A stretch of 64,000 nt of DNA from Nostoc sp. ATCC 53789 (GTDB taxonomy: Bacteria; Cyanobacteriota; Cyanobacteriia; Cyanobacteriales; Nostocaceae): contig NZ_CP046703.1 of NCBI RefSeq assembly GCF_009873495.1, positions 3,248,501 through 3,312,500 on the forward strand. The letters are read 5' to 3'. The notes below the pieces were generated by a model that was not told the DNA's origin, did no database searches, and saw only the letters and a program-made list of their open reading frames with translations. Both the position numbers and the translations under genes were made by a program. The first letter of the stretch is position 1; every line of letters starts with the position of its first letter. Below, piece by piece: positions 34,772 to 43,867 of this stretch.

Positions 34772-34824
34772 TTCGTAATTCGTAATGACGCTCGAATACT
34801 CGCTAACGTAATTCGTAATTAAAT

Positions 34825-34917
34825 ATGAGTTTGTCAGATATCCCTAATCTCTGGGTTCCCTTGGTACTTTTAGGTTTAATTATTGTCGCTGCTGTATTTT
34901 TTAGTCGTAGCAATTGA
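34825..34917 (+). CDS. Candidate 30-residue single-helix membrane protein
   Basis: ATG at 34825 opens a 30-codon frame ending in TGA at 34917: MSLSDIPNLWVPLV, then LLGLIIVAAVFFSRSN. The hydrophobic core of about 18 residues with a short polar start and SRSN end is typical of the very small membrane subunits of photosynthetic complexes in cyanobacteria, but it matches none I know (PetL, PetN, PsbM, PsbX, Psb30, PsaM). It lies 54 bases after the transaldolase gene; no strong ribosome-binding site is visible. It may be chance. Confidence 0.35.
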   Translation: MSLSDIPNLWVPLVLLGLIIVAAVFFSRSN

Positions 34918-34956
34918 TTAGTAAAGTATTACAGTTGAAGTGGAGGTATAAGCTCT

Positions 34957-35643
34957 ATGTTCGCTGTTGTCACACCCGATACAATCCATTTGCCCCCAGG
35001 CGCAGTAGTACGCCTACCCGGAAGTTGGCAAGATTATCAAGCACTGAATAAACAACTAGGCGATCGCTCTTCGCCTCGTATCAAGTATCGAGATGGAGAA
35101 ATTCTCTTGATGGCACCACTACCAGAACATGGGCGTAAAGTCAGTGTAATTGCAGATGTAGTAAAAGTTTTGCTCGACCATCTGGGGCGAGAATACGAGG
35201 CATTTACCCCAATCACAATGGAACTACCACAGGAAAGTGGTATAGAACCAGACTACTGTTTTTATATTGAAAACTGGCAGGCGATTGCAGGTAAAAACCG
35301 CATCAATTGGGGCGTTGATCCATCACCCGATTTGGTGGTGGAGATAGACATCACCAGCTACACAGATGTGAATGACTACCTGCCTTATCGAGTACCAGAA
35401 GTTTGGTTGTTCAGGAAGAACCAGCTTGTAATTTACACATTGCAAGGTGATGTCTCACGACAAGCCGCTTCTCTGCGAGACGCTCCGCGAACGCGTCTAC
35501 GCTACACAGTTGAAAGCAGTAGCCGTTATTTCCCTAACATCAATGTGTCAGAGGTAGTCACAGAGTGTTTAAAAATTGCCTACGACCGTAATACTAGCGC
35601 CGCAATTCGGGAATTACGACGGAAATTGGCGAATGAGAGTTAA
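34957..35643 (+). CDS. Uma2 family (DUF820) protein with an inserted repeat
   Basis: A 228-residue Uma2-type putative nuclease-fold protein. Family features are LPGSWQDYQALNKQLGDRSSPRIKYRDGEILLMAPLPEHGRKVSVIADVV, the middle IEPDYCFYIENWQ, and the core DPSPDLVVEIDITSYTDVNDYLPYRVPEVWLFRKNQLVIYTLQG. Just after this strand the segment DVSRQAASLRDAPRTRLRY comes from an intergenic-type palindromic repeat inserted in frame (about 35452-35505). It ends with a helical RELRRKLANES. Whether it is still functional is unclear. ATG at 34957 follows GTGGAGGT 13 bases upstream. Confidence 0.82.
   Translation: MFAVVTPDTIHLPPGAVVRLPGSWQDYQALNKQLGDRSSPRIKYRDGEILLMAPLPEHGRKVSVIADVVKVLLDHLGREYEAFTPITMELPQESGIEPDYCFYIENWQAIAGKNRINWGVDPSPDLVVEIDITSYTDVNDYLPYRVPEVWLFRKNQLVIYTLQGDVSRQAASLRDAPRTRLRYTVESSSRYFPNINVSEVVTECLKIAYDRNTSAAIRELRRKLANES
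35452..35505 (+). repeat. Palindromic repeat inserted in a coding region
   Basis: TCTCTGCGAGACGCTCCGCG, then AACGCGTCTACGC is a typical Nostoc intergenic repeat (compare 20745-20770 and 56069-56120), here within the Uma2 gene and keeping the frame open. It has internal symmetry (GAGACGC/GCGTCT). Confidence 0.65.
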
Positions 35644-35671
35644 AATTCCTACCTTGGGATGCTTGCTAGAG

Positions 35672-37915
35672 CTACATACGTTTTAAATCTTGTAAAACTG
35701 CGGCGGCTGATTGATAGCGATCGCTAAAATGATAGCAAACCATTTTATCTAAAATACCCGCCAGTTCTTCGCTGACTGGCACTGTTTGCCGCCACATCAC
35801 ATTCCCCGTTTCTGGATCTGGGTGGAGTTCTTGCGGTGGTATTCCAGTTATTGCTTGAATACCAATCATTCCTAAAGCGTAAATGTCACTACATAGACGG
35901 GGATGGCCTGCAAATTGTTCTGGAGGTGCATAACCCCGTGTCCCAATGGCTACTGTGGCTAATTCTGTTTGCTCATTAGTCGGCGGTTGCATCAATTTGA
36001 CTGCACCAAAATCAATCAATACCAGCCGATTATCTTGAGCGCATCTAATAATATTAGTTGGTTTGATATCACGATGAATTACTCGATGCTGGTGAACAAA
36101 TTCTAGAACTTCTAAAACTTGTTTGAACATCTCTATGACAAATGATTCGCTTTGCACATCCTGCACAGGTGGTAATTCTTCACTTAAAGTATGTCCTTCG
36201 ATATATTGTTGAATTAAATAGAATTCTTGGTCATCTTCAAAATAAGCAAGTAGTTCGGGAATCTGATGATGTTTACCCAAAGATTCTAATATTTCAGCTT
36301 CACTATGAAACAATCTGCGAGCAACTTGCAAAAATCGTGTATCTTGACGGGCTGGCATTAACTTTTTAACTACACAAGTAGGATTACCCGGTCGTTGAGT
36401 ATCCTGTGCTAAATAAGTGCGACCAAATCCACCTGAACCAAGAACTTGAGAAATTTTGTAGCGTCCACCCAAAAGCAAATTACCTGATTTTATTTCTGGT
36501 GAATCAACTGGGAGAGGAAAACCAAGAGACGAATCGGGAATTGCGGTTTTGTCTTCTAAGAGTACATTTAATTGTGCGATCGCTTCTTGTTGTTTTTCAA
36601 CTTGCAGAATAATCACCTGAGTTTGTCGCTGATTTTGGTAGCTAGTATAAGCGATCGCACAAATACTACTAACAACCAAAGTAAGAGCAGAGGGAATTAA
36701 AGGCACCCATCCAGCTTGCAAAAACACACCAATGCAGATTCCTACTAACCCAAGTAGAGTTGTTCCTCCCACCGCTAGCAACAGCAAGGGATTTTGCCAT
36801 CGCCATACGATAATTCCACCTAAAAGCGACCAGCCCCACATCCAAATAAATTCTACCCAGTCGGGCCAATACCAAATTAAAGGTCGCCCATCCAACACTG
36901 TACTGATGAGTTGACTTGCTATCTGTGCATGAATAAACAGAGCAGGCATTCTGGCTGGTTGATCTGGCAAGGTGCTGTAGGGTGTATAAAATCCGCCTGG
37001 AGGTAAATTAGCCGCAGTAGTGCCAATAATTACAAGACGGTCTTTGAATAAACTGGAATTGACTTGACCACTGAGGACTTGCGTGAGGGTTACTTGATCG
37101 GCAAGACTGTTAGGGTGACGATAATTTAATAATATTTGATAGCCATCTGTATCCAGATGTTGATAGCTACCGGAATTAGGTTGTAAACGCGGGAATAGGC
37201 TTTTACCTAACTGTAATTCTTTTTTATTAGTAAACTTGTATTCAATACCTTGTTTCTCTAGATAATTAATCGCTATTAGCGCCCCAAAAGCAAATGATGT
37301 TGTACATTTATTGTCTGTAGAGTAAGCAAATAACAAACTACGACGGAGAATTTGGTCGTTTTCATTGTCAGAAACGACATCGCTAAACCCAACATTATCT
37401 ATAGGAAAATTAGGCGGTGGCGGAATTTCATCTCTACCCAAACTGCTGAAAAAACAAGTGCTGACAATGTTATCTTGATTTTGAAAATTAATTGCCAAAT
37501 TGTTGTTTTCTGGTTGGAAAAGATATAAACCAACAATTCGCGGTTGATAAGACTCGATTTTTTTTAATAGCTGATTGATTGTCCGATCTGATAAAGCCCA
37601 TTTCTCTCGTTTAAGATCGTCGTCAGTGATTTTTACTAGCAAAATCCGCCGATCAGGTGCTTGTGCTGGACGCGATCGCAACATTTCATCATAAACTCTT
37701 AACTCCCAAGGCTGTAACCATTTGAGTTCCCGAATTCCCCAGATAAAGACGGTGACTCCCACACTGGTAAATAAAATAATCTGCAACCAGCTTTTGTTCT
37801 TGGAAGTTTCACGGGAATCCTGAACTTTGATAAAAGGGACACGGATTTTTTTTAATAGTCCACTAATCACAGCGTTGCGGCAGTAGCCTGAATTGGGTAG
37901 ATGTTGCAGGCGCAA
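35672..37915 (-). CDS. CHASE2-domain serine/threonine protein kinase
   Basis: A 747-residue membrane receptor kinase. An N-terminal helix (about 43-60) leads into an extracytoplasmic CHASE2 sensor (about 65-340: LRVYDEMLRSRPAQAPDRRILLVKITDDDL, IVGLYLF, VIIGTTA), then three transmembrane helices (about 350-425) and a C-terminal kinase domain. Kinase motifs are complete: GSGGFGRTYLA (G-loop), VVKKL (ATP-binding Lys), HRDIKPTN (catalytic loop, near 614), DFGAVK (near 635) and GYAPPEQ. The start codon is a TTG at 37915, so the exact N-terminus is uncertain. CHASE2-STK proteins are common in cyanobacteria; the signal sensed is unknown. No partner gene adjoins. Confidence 0.92.
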   Translation of the reverse strand: MRLQHLPNSGYCRNAVISGLLKKIRVPFIKVQDSRETSKNKSWLQIILFTSVGVTVFIWGIRELKWLQPWELRVYDEMLRSRPAQAPDRRILLVKITDDDLKREKWALSDRTINQLLKKIESYQPRIVGLYLFQPENNNLAINFQNQDNIVSTCFFSSLGRDEIPPPPNFPIDNVGFSDVVSDNENDQILRRSLLFAYSTDNKCTTSFAFGALIAINYLEKQGIEYKFTNKKELQLGKSLFPRLQPNSGSYQHLDTDGYQILLNYRHPNSLADQVTLTQVLSGQVNSSLFKDRLVIIGTTAANLPPGGFYTPYSTLPDQPARMPALFIHAQIASQLISTVLDGRPLIWYWPDWVEFIWMWGWSLLGGIIVWRWQNPLLLLAVGGTTLLGLVGICIGVFLQAGWVPLIPSALTLVVSSICAIAYTSYQNQRQTQVIILQVEKQQEAIAQLNVLLEDKTAIPDSSLGFPLPVDSPEIKSGNLLLGGRYKISQVLGSGGFGRTYLAQDTQRPGNPTCVVKKLMPARQDTRFLQVARRLFHSEAEILESLGKHHQIPELLAYFEDDQEFYLIQQYIEGHTLSEELPPVQDVQSESFVIEMFKQVLEVLEFVHQHRVIHRDIKPTNIIRCAQDNRLVLIDFGAVKLMQPPTNEQTELATVAIGTRGYAPPEQFAGHPRLCSDIYALGMIGIQAITGIPPQELHPDPETGNVMWRQTVPVSEELAGILDKMVCYHFSDRYQSAAAVLQDLKRM

Positions 37916-38133
37916 AAGTTAATTTTCGGACTCTAGGTTAAAAGCTAATTAACCTGAGCTTCTCTATTAATGTAGCAATTTACTTGTTGGTGAGAAACCT
38001 TGGCGTATTTCTACTCTTAAAGCAAGCTGACGCGCAGCATCAACTATAGAAATAAGCGATGTCTACGACAGGCTATGACGCTAGTTCGCTCTTATTCTCT
38101 CCCATTGCTCGCCATCGGAGTCGCGCAATGGCA
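37916..38133. repeat. Intergenic region with dispersed repeat copy 4
   Basis: About 38055-38080 reads AGCGATGTCTACGACAGGCT and continues ATGACG, a diverged copy of the repeat at 2189-2218 and 25915-25944. No gene. Confidence 0.55.
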
Positions 38134-38418
38134 CTAATCATCTGTTTGAGATGTAGGAGTATCTTCAACAGCACTGGCAATAGAGAAAGAAACAGGATTA
38201 GTAGATGGTGTTAGTGAATCTAACCGGGGTTGTTCGAGCGATGCTTCGATACTTGGATCGTCAAAATAGGAGCCAATAATCTTATCATAGTTAGAAGCAA
38301 CAGCTAAAAAAGCGCCACCCAAAATATAGATAGGTAGTGGCAAATTAAATTCTTGCAACCAGTCAAAGAATTCCGCCAAAGCAAACAGCACTAAAAAGCA
38401 AGCAAGCCAAACTCTCAT
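38134..38418 (-). CDS. Small hypothetical membrane protein
   Basis: A 94-residue protein with two hydrophobic segments, WLACFLVLFALAEFF (about 4-18) and LPLPIYILGGAFLAVAS (about 26-42), and an acidic, Ser/Thr-rich tail (SIEASLEQPRLDSLTPSTNP to TSQTDD). Likely two transmembrane helices with both ends on the same side. I do not recognise a family. Start MRVWLACF at 38418. No operon partner; it is divergent from the HTH gene at 38589. Confidence 0.6.
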   Translation of the reverse strand: MRVWLACFLVLFALAEFFDWLQEFNLPLPIYILGGAFLAVASNYDKIIGSYFDDPSIEASLEQPRLDSLTPSTNPVSFSIASAVEDTPTSQTDD

Positions 38419-38588
38419 ATTTTCTATTTCCTAGATTGAAACAACTCTATTAATAGCTTAAATAGCTTGCATGATAGTTGATGTAGTACATAACCATCAA
38501 ATTACAACCTTTATAACCATAGATAGGTGCATTCAGAGTTATAGCATCTGCTATATTGCAATATCTTGTAAAAAAATATATTTAGCCT

Positions 38589-38816
38589 ATGCCTGCAATC
38601 AAACAGCCAAGCATTGCACTGTTGGTTCGTGAGACTCGGCAGTGCCTCAAACTATCACAGGTAAAACTGTCAACGATGTTAGGAGTTTCATTCCACACTG
38701 TAAATCGATGGGAAAATGGACGAACACGACCTTCGCCACTCGCTATGAAACAAATTGAAAAGCTATTATACCAGATGGGAGAACCTGGTGAGGCACTTTT
38801 AACGAAATATTTTTAA
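38589..38816 (+). CDS. Small XRE-family helix-turn-helix protein
   Basis: A 75-residue DNA-binding protein that is nearly all HTH: IALLVRETRQCLKLSQVKLSTMLGVSFHTVNRWENGRTRPSPLAMKQIEKLL. The QxxLS/TxMLGVSxxTVxRWExGRxxPS pattern is the XRE/Cro-C1 type, also seen in single-domain antitoxin-like regulators. There is no toxin gene next to it; instead a degraded fragment follows. ATG at 38589. Confidence 0.8.
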   Translation: MPAIKQPSIALLVRETRQCLKLSQVKLSTMLGVSFHTVNRWENGRTRPSPLAMKQIEKLLYQMGEPGEALLTKYF

Positions 38817-39138
38817 TAATGGCAAATGTAACACAGTAGCATCATAGATGAAGTACTACCCATTCGTGAAAAATTAATGCCAAGCAAGTACTTTCAGCTT
38901 GATTTCGCAGGCATCTTGCCAAATCATTAGAGCAAGGTAAATTAGTAGAAGCGATCGCTAACTTAATAGCTGAATAAACCTGGCTCTATGTGATGTCGCT
39001 TTAGACTTTAGGTGTGTAATGCTCCCTAAAATGCTCTGGTGTACACAGAGATATGTGTACACCGAAGAGAAGGGTTGGAAGAGAAGTCCTTCCAAAATTA
39101 TTGAATTGGTGTTCTAGGTATCATATCTGAATTAGTTT
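38817..39138. other. Intergenic region with a broken gene remnant
   Basis: Around 38906-38977 a frame reads RRHLAKSLEQGKLVEAIANLIAE before a stop, like the end of a helical (TPR-like) protein with no upstream start. The rest shows a short TGTACACxxAGATATGTGTACA palindrome (about 39039-39062). Confidence 0.35.
39040..39062. promoter_or_regulatory. Palindrome GTGTACA...TGTGTACAC, possible operator or stem
   Basis: GTGTACACAGAGATATGTGTACAC is a perfect or near-perfect inverted repeat (GTGTACA-CAGAGATA-TGTGTACAC type) downstream of the minus-strand substrate-binding protein gene. No T-run follows on either strand, so operator or repeat are both possible. Confidence 0.4.
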
Positions 39139-40227
39139 CTATTTTTCACTGATCAATGTTGGTGGAGTAATAGCTGCATATTCTTTGGATGTCAGCAGTG
39201 CTTCCTGAACATCAATCTTTTTGGGAAGAATTTTTTCGTTATAAAATAAATCGGCAACACTTTGTTGAGCTTTCATCAATTCTGGGGTAATTCCTTTTAA
39301 TCGATAATTAGCGCGTCCAGAAATTATTTCTTGAATGGGTAAATCAATTTTAAGTACAGGTGCTATGAGTTTGGCTACTTCTTGACGATTTGTTTCTGCC
39401 CATTGACCATTTTTATCAATCTCTTCCAAGATAATCCGAAGTAATTCGGGATTTTCTTTAGCGAACTCCCGTGTTCCTACATAGTATCCGCCTGGAGTAC
39501 CGATATTTGTCGCATCTCTCAACACCCGCGCACCGTGGAGTTTTTCTACCAAAGCTAAATGAGGATCGCCTGTTACCCAAACAGGAATAGTGCCCTGAAT
39601 AAATGCACCACGAGCTTCGACATTGGGCATACTTAATACTTGAATATCACTATATTTTAAGCCAACTTCTTCTAAAGCTTTGATAATGAAATAGTGAGAA
39701 GCTGAACCTTTTTGAAAGACTACTTTTTGTCCTTTAATTTGCACTAAACTCTTAATTGGAGAACCTTTAGGAACTACAATTGCACTCCCTTTACCGGAAG
39801 TAGCAGTAATTCGTCTACCAGCAAGATAGACAATTCTTGCACCAGCAGCTTGGGCAAAAATAGGAGGGGTTTCTCCAACTGAACCGACATCAATTTTGCC
39901 GACATTCATCGCTTCCATTAATTGCGGCCCTTGGGCAAATTGTGCCCACTCAACTTTAACACCCAAAGGTTCTAAACGTTTTTCTAAAACTCCTCTCACT
40001 CTAACTAAGTCACCAGAGCTTTGATAACCCATTCGTAGAACTTTTGTTTTCAAAGCAATGGTTTTTGTTGCGGCTGGATCTGCTTTTGGTTCGGTTGCAC
40101 TATTTGTATTTCCATTGGGCGATGTACAACTAATTAATGTGGTAGATAAAGCCAAAAAGCCAGGCATTACCAACAATGCAAATCTTCTGATAATTGGTGA
40201 AGTTTTTATTACAGTATTGCTCAACAT
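39139..40227 (-). CDS. SsuA-like aliphatic sulfonate ABC transporter substrate-binding lipoprotein (A)
   Basis: A periplasmic binding protein of the SsuA/TauA/NMT1 type for sulfonates or sulfate esters. The start at 40227 (MLSNTVIKTSPIIRR) gives 362 residues with a lipoprotein signal ending LISC; upstream in-frame codons to 40263 are less likely. The mature part has LRMGYQSSGDLVRVRGVLEKRLEPLGVKVEWAQFAQGPQLMEAMNVGKIDVGSVGETPPIFAQAAGA, diagnostic of the family, then VPKGSPIKSLVQIKGQKVVFQKGSASHYFIIKALEEVGL. It is one of three related binding proteins here but has no permease beside it; the only ssuC/ssuB pair is at 57679-59394. Confidence 0.9.
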   Translation of the reverse strand: MLSNTVIKTSPIIRRFALLVMPGFLALSTTLISCTSPNGNTNSATEPKADPAATKTIALKTKVLRMGYQSSGDLVRVRGVLEKRLEPLGVKVEWAQFAQGPQLMEAMNVGKIDVGSVGETPPIFAQAAGARIVYLAGRRITATSGKGSAIVVPKGSPIKSLVQIKGQKVVFQKGSASHYFIIKALEEVGLKYSDIQVLSMPNVEARGAFIQGTIPVWVTGDPHLALVEKLHGARVLRDATNIGTPGGYYVGTREFAKENPELLRIILEEIDKNGQWAETNRQEVAKLIAPVLKIDLPIQEIISGRANYRLKGITPELMKAQQSVADLFYNEKILPKKIDVQEALLTSKEYAAITPPTLISEK

Positions 40228-40745
40228 TTTTACGACGCTTATTAAATACAGTTGATATCTCAATACGCTTCAGTTATGGTTAGCGCTCTTTGTCAAAGTC
40301 ATTTTTTTAATTAACCGCAGAGGCGCAGAGTACACAGAGAGAAGAAAGAGAAGGAAAAAATTGCTTGATTGAACTGTATTGATTTATATATTATCGTATT
40401 TGCTCTTTGAATAAAGTGTTAATAAACACTACCTAGCAGAGACAAGAAGGTTTTTTGTAAATTTATTTTTGTGAGTGTGCTTTGAGCAATATTTATTTTA
40501 AGAACCAAGATTAAATAGAGTTTATATTTGATTTATAAAAATCTGCACAATTCAAAAATGATTATTTGCAATTATTGTTAAGACTAGAAAGTCTCAGAAT
40601 AAAGGCGGATTAATATATAGATTTCTTATGATAATCTAAGTGTTTTTTATTGTCTTATTTAGGAACGAGGGTGGATGACTACCACCCCATTGTTAAAAGT
40701 AGATTTCAGTTTTTTAAGGCGTTATATCTGTCTAGATAATAAAAC
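40228..40745. other. Intergenic region upstream of SBP A
   Basis: About 520 bases. It includes one copy (about 40313-40350) of the repeat AACCGCAGAGGCGCAGAG, followed by AT-rich DNA. The promoter of SBP A should be here. No gene seen. Confidence 0.5.
40313..40350 (+). repeat. AACCGCAGAGGCGCAGAG-type dispersed repeat
   Basis: The sequence TAACCGCAGAGGCGCAGAGT with a following ACACAGAGAG tail also occurs at 43917-43960, inverted at 44004-44040, at 47341-47369 and at 59590-59625, always in the organosulfur region. Confidence 0.75.
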
Positions 40746-41609
40746 CTAAAAAGGACGGCTACCTGCAAGACTAACTCGTTTCAAAACCCGTCGCTCATTT
40801 GGATCAAATGCTTGACGGTAATGCAAGGTAGCTTGATTATCCCAGTAGACAATATCACCTACAGACCATTTGTGTTGGTAGTAGAATTTGGGTTGATTTA
40901 GATGCTGACGCAACTGTTCAATCAATTTATAACCTTCTTCTGGTTCTAACCCGACAATTTCAACTTCTGTCGCTGCATCTAAGTAAAGATGCTTTTTACC
41001 ACTCTCTGGATGTGTCCTAACTAAAGGATGGGGAAAAACAGGGCTTATTAAAGGAATATTCTTATCTAAACGATATAAAGGACGCGGTGCATTCCGGTCT
41101 TGTAAGAATGGGTTGTAGGTAATTAGCTGTAAATCTGCAATCCGTTCTTTGGTGGTTTCATCTAATGCCTCATAGGCCAAATTTGTATTTAACCAATAAG
41201 TATTTCCACCATGAGTTGGTATTTCCAAAGCATAAAGAAGCGAACCACTAGATGGGGTGGGAGTCCATTTGTGGTCAGAATGGAAAGTTAGTTCTCCAGT
41301 ACCGGTATAGCCGCCATCGACATTAGAAATCGAAATCACCACCGGGGTTTCTCCCGGTTTAGAAGCTAATACTGGAGTTTCATCAGATGGTATAAAGAGT
41401 GCGCCAAAGTATAAAGCAAAGTTCAAAAGCTGGTTATCAGAGAGCTTTTGGTTTTTGAAGATCAATATATGGCGATCGCGTAAAGCTTCCTTAAGTTGTA
41501 ATATAACTTCAGGTGCGATCGCTTGACTGGCATCAAGATCGGTAACTATCGCCCCCAAAGGAGCATCGATAGGACTTATTTTAACTTTTGTCAAAGTCGA
41601 GGTAGGCAT
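40746..41609 (-). CDS. TauD/TfdA-type Fe(II)/2-oxoglutarate dioxygenase
   Basis: A 287-residue dioxygenase that hydroxylates the carbon next to sulfur in a sulfonate or sulfate ester, releasing sulfite or sulfate plus an aldehyde, using 2-oxoglutarate and O2. The iron ligands are the HxD of TFHSDHKW (His110, Asp112) and the distal His in DNQATLHYRQAF; the 2-oxoglutarate-binding arginine is in NERRVLKRVSL. Length fits TauD/AtsK. It lies 41 bases downstream of SBP B (41651-42745) on the same strand, so the two probably form an operon. Taurine, another sulfonate or an alkyl sulfate are all possible substrates. Confidence 0.9.
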   Translation of the reverse strand: MPTSTLTKVKISPIDAPLGAIVTDLDASQAIAPEVILQLKEALRDRHILIFKNQKLSDNQLLNFALYFGALFIPSDETPVLASKPGETPVVISISNVDGGYTGTGELTFHSDHKWTPTPSSGSLLYALEIPTHGGNTYWLNTNLAYEALDETTKERIADLQLITYNPFLQDRNAPRPLYRLDKNIPLISPVFPHPLVRTHPESGKKHLYLDAATEVEIVGLEPEEGYKLIEQLRQHLNQPKFYYQHKWSVGDIVYWDNQATLHYRQAFDPNERRVLKRVSLAGSRPF

Positions 41610-41650
41610 AATATTCTCCTGTGTTTTAATTTCTTTTTGGGTATATATAA

Positions 41651-42745
41651 CTACTTATTAGCTAATACATCTGAAGGAGTAATTTTGGCGTATTCTTCAG
41701 GGGTTAAAAAGCCATCTCTAACATTCACCTTTTTCGGGATAAGTCCGAGGCTGTACCACTTATCTGCAACTTCTTGTTGCTTGGTAATAGTTTTCTCAGT
41801 AATTGGTAGCAGCCCATAATCATATTTATTGTGCATTATTTCTAGAGTCGGTGGATCTAGCTGAGTTACAGGAGCAAGTAGTTGTGCTACTTCCTTGGGA
41901 TGATCCTTAGTCCAGATTTCTGACTTTTCTAACTCCTCTAAAAACATTTTGATTACATCAGGATGAGCCTGATAAAATTGGCGCGAAGTTGAGTAAAAGT
42001 TGCCAGTATCCCGCAATTTATCACCATCTGCTAAAACACGAGCTATTTTATTTTGTACATTTCTGGTACCGAATGGCTCCCAAATATACCAAGCATCCAC
42101 CTTATTTTGACTGAATGCCGCATTTGCATCTGCCGGTGCTAAAAAAACTGATTGAACATCGCTCAGTTTCAACCCCGCATCTTCTAATGCTTTAACTAAT
42201 AGATAGTGGCCGATAGAAGCTTTCTGAAAAGCTACTTTTTTACCCTTCAAATCAGTAACACTTTTAATTGCAGAATTTACAGGAACTAAAAGTGAAATAG
42301 CTTTACCACTAGGACGTGTAGTAGCTAGATAAACAAGGGGCGCTCCTGCTGCTTGTGAAAATACAGGAGGTGATTCGGCTGTAGATGCAATATCCAATCC
42401 ATTTGCATTCAAGGCTTCTAGCTGTTGTGGCCCAGCCGCAAACTCAGCCCACTGTACTTTAAAACCCAGAGGCTCTAATCGCTTTTCTAAGGAACCTTGC
42501 TTTTCTAAAACTGCTAAAGCGGAAAGTTGTTTGGAACGTACAATCCGTACTACTTGCTTTTCTGTAGTGCTAGATACGGCCACTGACTCAGGAGAAGCTG
42601 CTGACTGTTGAGCGTTATTTTTGGCTTCACTACAACTTGATAGGGTTGTCGATAGCATTAAGCAGTAGCCCAAAGCAAATAGCAAAGAACGACGTGTTGT
42701 TCTTGGGCTTTTTCTAAATTCAAACTTTCCTTTTAAAGCTGGCAT
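41651..42745 (-). CDS. SsuA-like ABC transporter substrate-binding lipoprotein (B)
   Basis: A 364-residue lipoprotein of the sulfonate-binding type. The N-terminus has a twin-arginine-like RKSPRTTRRSLLFALGYCLMLSTTL and lipobox LSSC. The mature domain has VRIVRSKQLSALAVLEKQGSLEKRLEPLGFKVQWAEFAAGPQQLEALNANGLDIASTAESPPVFSQAAGAPLVYLAT and VPVNSAIKSVTDLKGKKVAFQKASIGHYLLVKALEDAGL, the same layout as SBP A. The following DAWYIWEPFGTRNVQNK matches the ligand loop of SsuA. It is the upstream partner of the TauD-type gene, arguing that this binding protein supplies that enzyme's substrate. Confidence 0.92.
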   Translation of the reverse strand: MPALKGKFEFRKSPRTTRRSLLFALGYCLMLSTTLSSCSEAKNNAQQSAASPESVAVSSTTEKQVVRIVRSKQLSALAVLEKQGSLEKRLEPLGFKVQWAEFAAGPQQLEALNANGLDIASTAESPPVFSQAAGAPLVYLATTRPSGKAISLLVPVNSAIKSVTDLKGKKVAFQKASIGHYLLVKALEDAGLKLSDVQSVFLAPADANAAFSQNKVDAWYIWEPFGTRNVQNKIARVLADGDKLRDTGNFYSTSRQFYQAHPDVIKMFLEELEKSEIWTKDHPKEVAQLLAPVTQLDPPTLEIMHNKYDYGLLPITEKTITKQQEVADKWYSLGLIPKKVNVRDGFLTPEEYAKITPSDVLANK

Positions 42746-43045
42746 GGGTTGTTTTATTGATTCCCTTTAGGTGGTTAGAGCAATGATGATTAATTGCAAT
42801 ATCAAGAACGAAAATGTTTTTTAAAACTCCAATCAGTAAATGTTTTTATAACTTCAAAAACTTTACTGATGAAATTAGGGAAGAGAGTGGGTATTACCCA
42901 CCCCGCAACGACTCGAGGAACTGAAACTTTAATAGTGAGGTGGCAAAAATTTAGGAAGTGGAGTGAGAAAGGCTCACTCCAGTGTCGTGCTAGTGGAAGA
43001 TTAAAATTTTTGAGTGAAACTCTGCCCTGCCAGCGTTCAATTTTG
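42746..43045. other. Intergenic region between SBP B and the methyltransferase
   Basis: 300 bases without a gene. It probably holds the SBP B-tauD promoter. No strong repeat or hairpin was recognised. Confidence 0.45.
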
Positions 43046-43867
43046 CTAGTGCTTCCAAGCGACTAGGATTGTAGCCTTGAGTTCTTCTGTAAAATGTCCA
43101 GATGGCTCAACTGCTAGCAGCGCTTCTCTGAGATCCTTTTCAAATGCTGGAGCGTTATCACCATAGAAAATTTTGAGAGAGAAGGCTGTAGTGTATAAAT
43201 AGCCGAGATAGCTATCGATAGTCCAAGATTTTTCAAATGGCACTTCATAGTTTTCTTGACGAGCAAAAGCTGAATTGCCAATTACGACTTCATGGGGAGG
43301 ATCGACTGGCTTACGAGTCCCTTGTCCTCGTTGTCCAGTCCGTCGTTCTTCACCTAACCATTTTTTTACTACTCCAACAGCAGCTTGTTTCCAAGGTAGA
43401 TTGCTTTCCCAAGGATTATCACCAGTCTGAAGCAGTGCTAATCCACCATCATCAGTTAGCAATTCATAAATGCGTTCAAGCACTAATTCGCGTTCCATCC
43501 AATGGAAGGCTCTACCAATAGTGGTTAACTTAAATTTCCCTAAACTAGAGTCGATTAACTCTGCTCCTTGTTCTAACCAAGTAATATTATTTGCTCCGAC
43601 TGCTGCTGCTTGGCGTTTAGCTTCTGCAATCATTTCTGGATCGGGATCGATCGCAACAACTTCTTCAAATTGGGTTCGTAGGGGAATTGAAATTAATCCT
43701 GGGCCAGTACCCAAATCAAGGAGTCGTCCTTGACCATTGAGATTAAATATTTCGGCTAGTTTATCAAATACAATCGGTGGGTATTTGGTTCTATATTGAG
43801 CGTAGCCCTCAGCTGCTCCCTCAAATAAACTTGGGTCGTAGGTTGGAAGTGTTTTTAGTTGAGTCAT
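43046..43867 (-). CDS. Class I SAM-dependent methyltransferase in the organosulfur region
   Basis: A 273-residue methyltransferase, start MTQLKTLPTYDPSLFEGAAEGYAQYRTKYP. Motif I is LLDLGTGPGLISIPL (about 45-59), with the acidic end of strand 2 in EVVAIDPDPEMIAEAKR, and TTIGRAFHWMERELVLERIYELLTDDGGLALLQTGD after it. The layout is that of the Methyltransf_11/UbiE-like group. Substrate unknown; in this position it could act on a thiol, a carboxylate or an amine from sulfonate breakdown. It lies on the same strand as the amidohydrolase pair but 327 repeat-filled bases away. Confidence 0.82.
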   Translation of the reverse strand: MTQLKTLPTYDPSLFEGAAEGYAQYRTKYPPIVFDKLAEIFNLNGQGRLLDLGTGPGLISIPLRTQFEEVVAIDPDPEMIAEAKRQAAAVGANNITWLEQGAELIDSSLGKFKLTTIGRAFHWMERELVLERIYELLTDDGGLALLQTGDNPWESNLPWKQAAVGVVKKWLGEERRTGQRGQGTRKPVDPPHEVVIGNSAFARQENYEVPFEKSWTIDSYLGYLYTTAFSLKIFYGDNAPAFEKDLREALLAVEPSGHFTEELKATILVAWKH

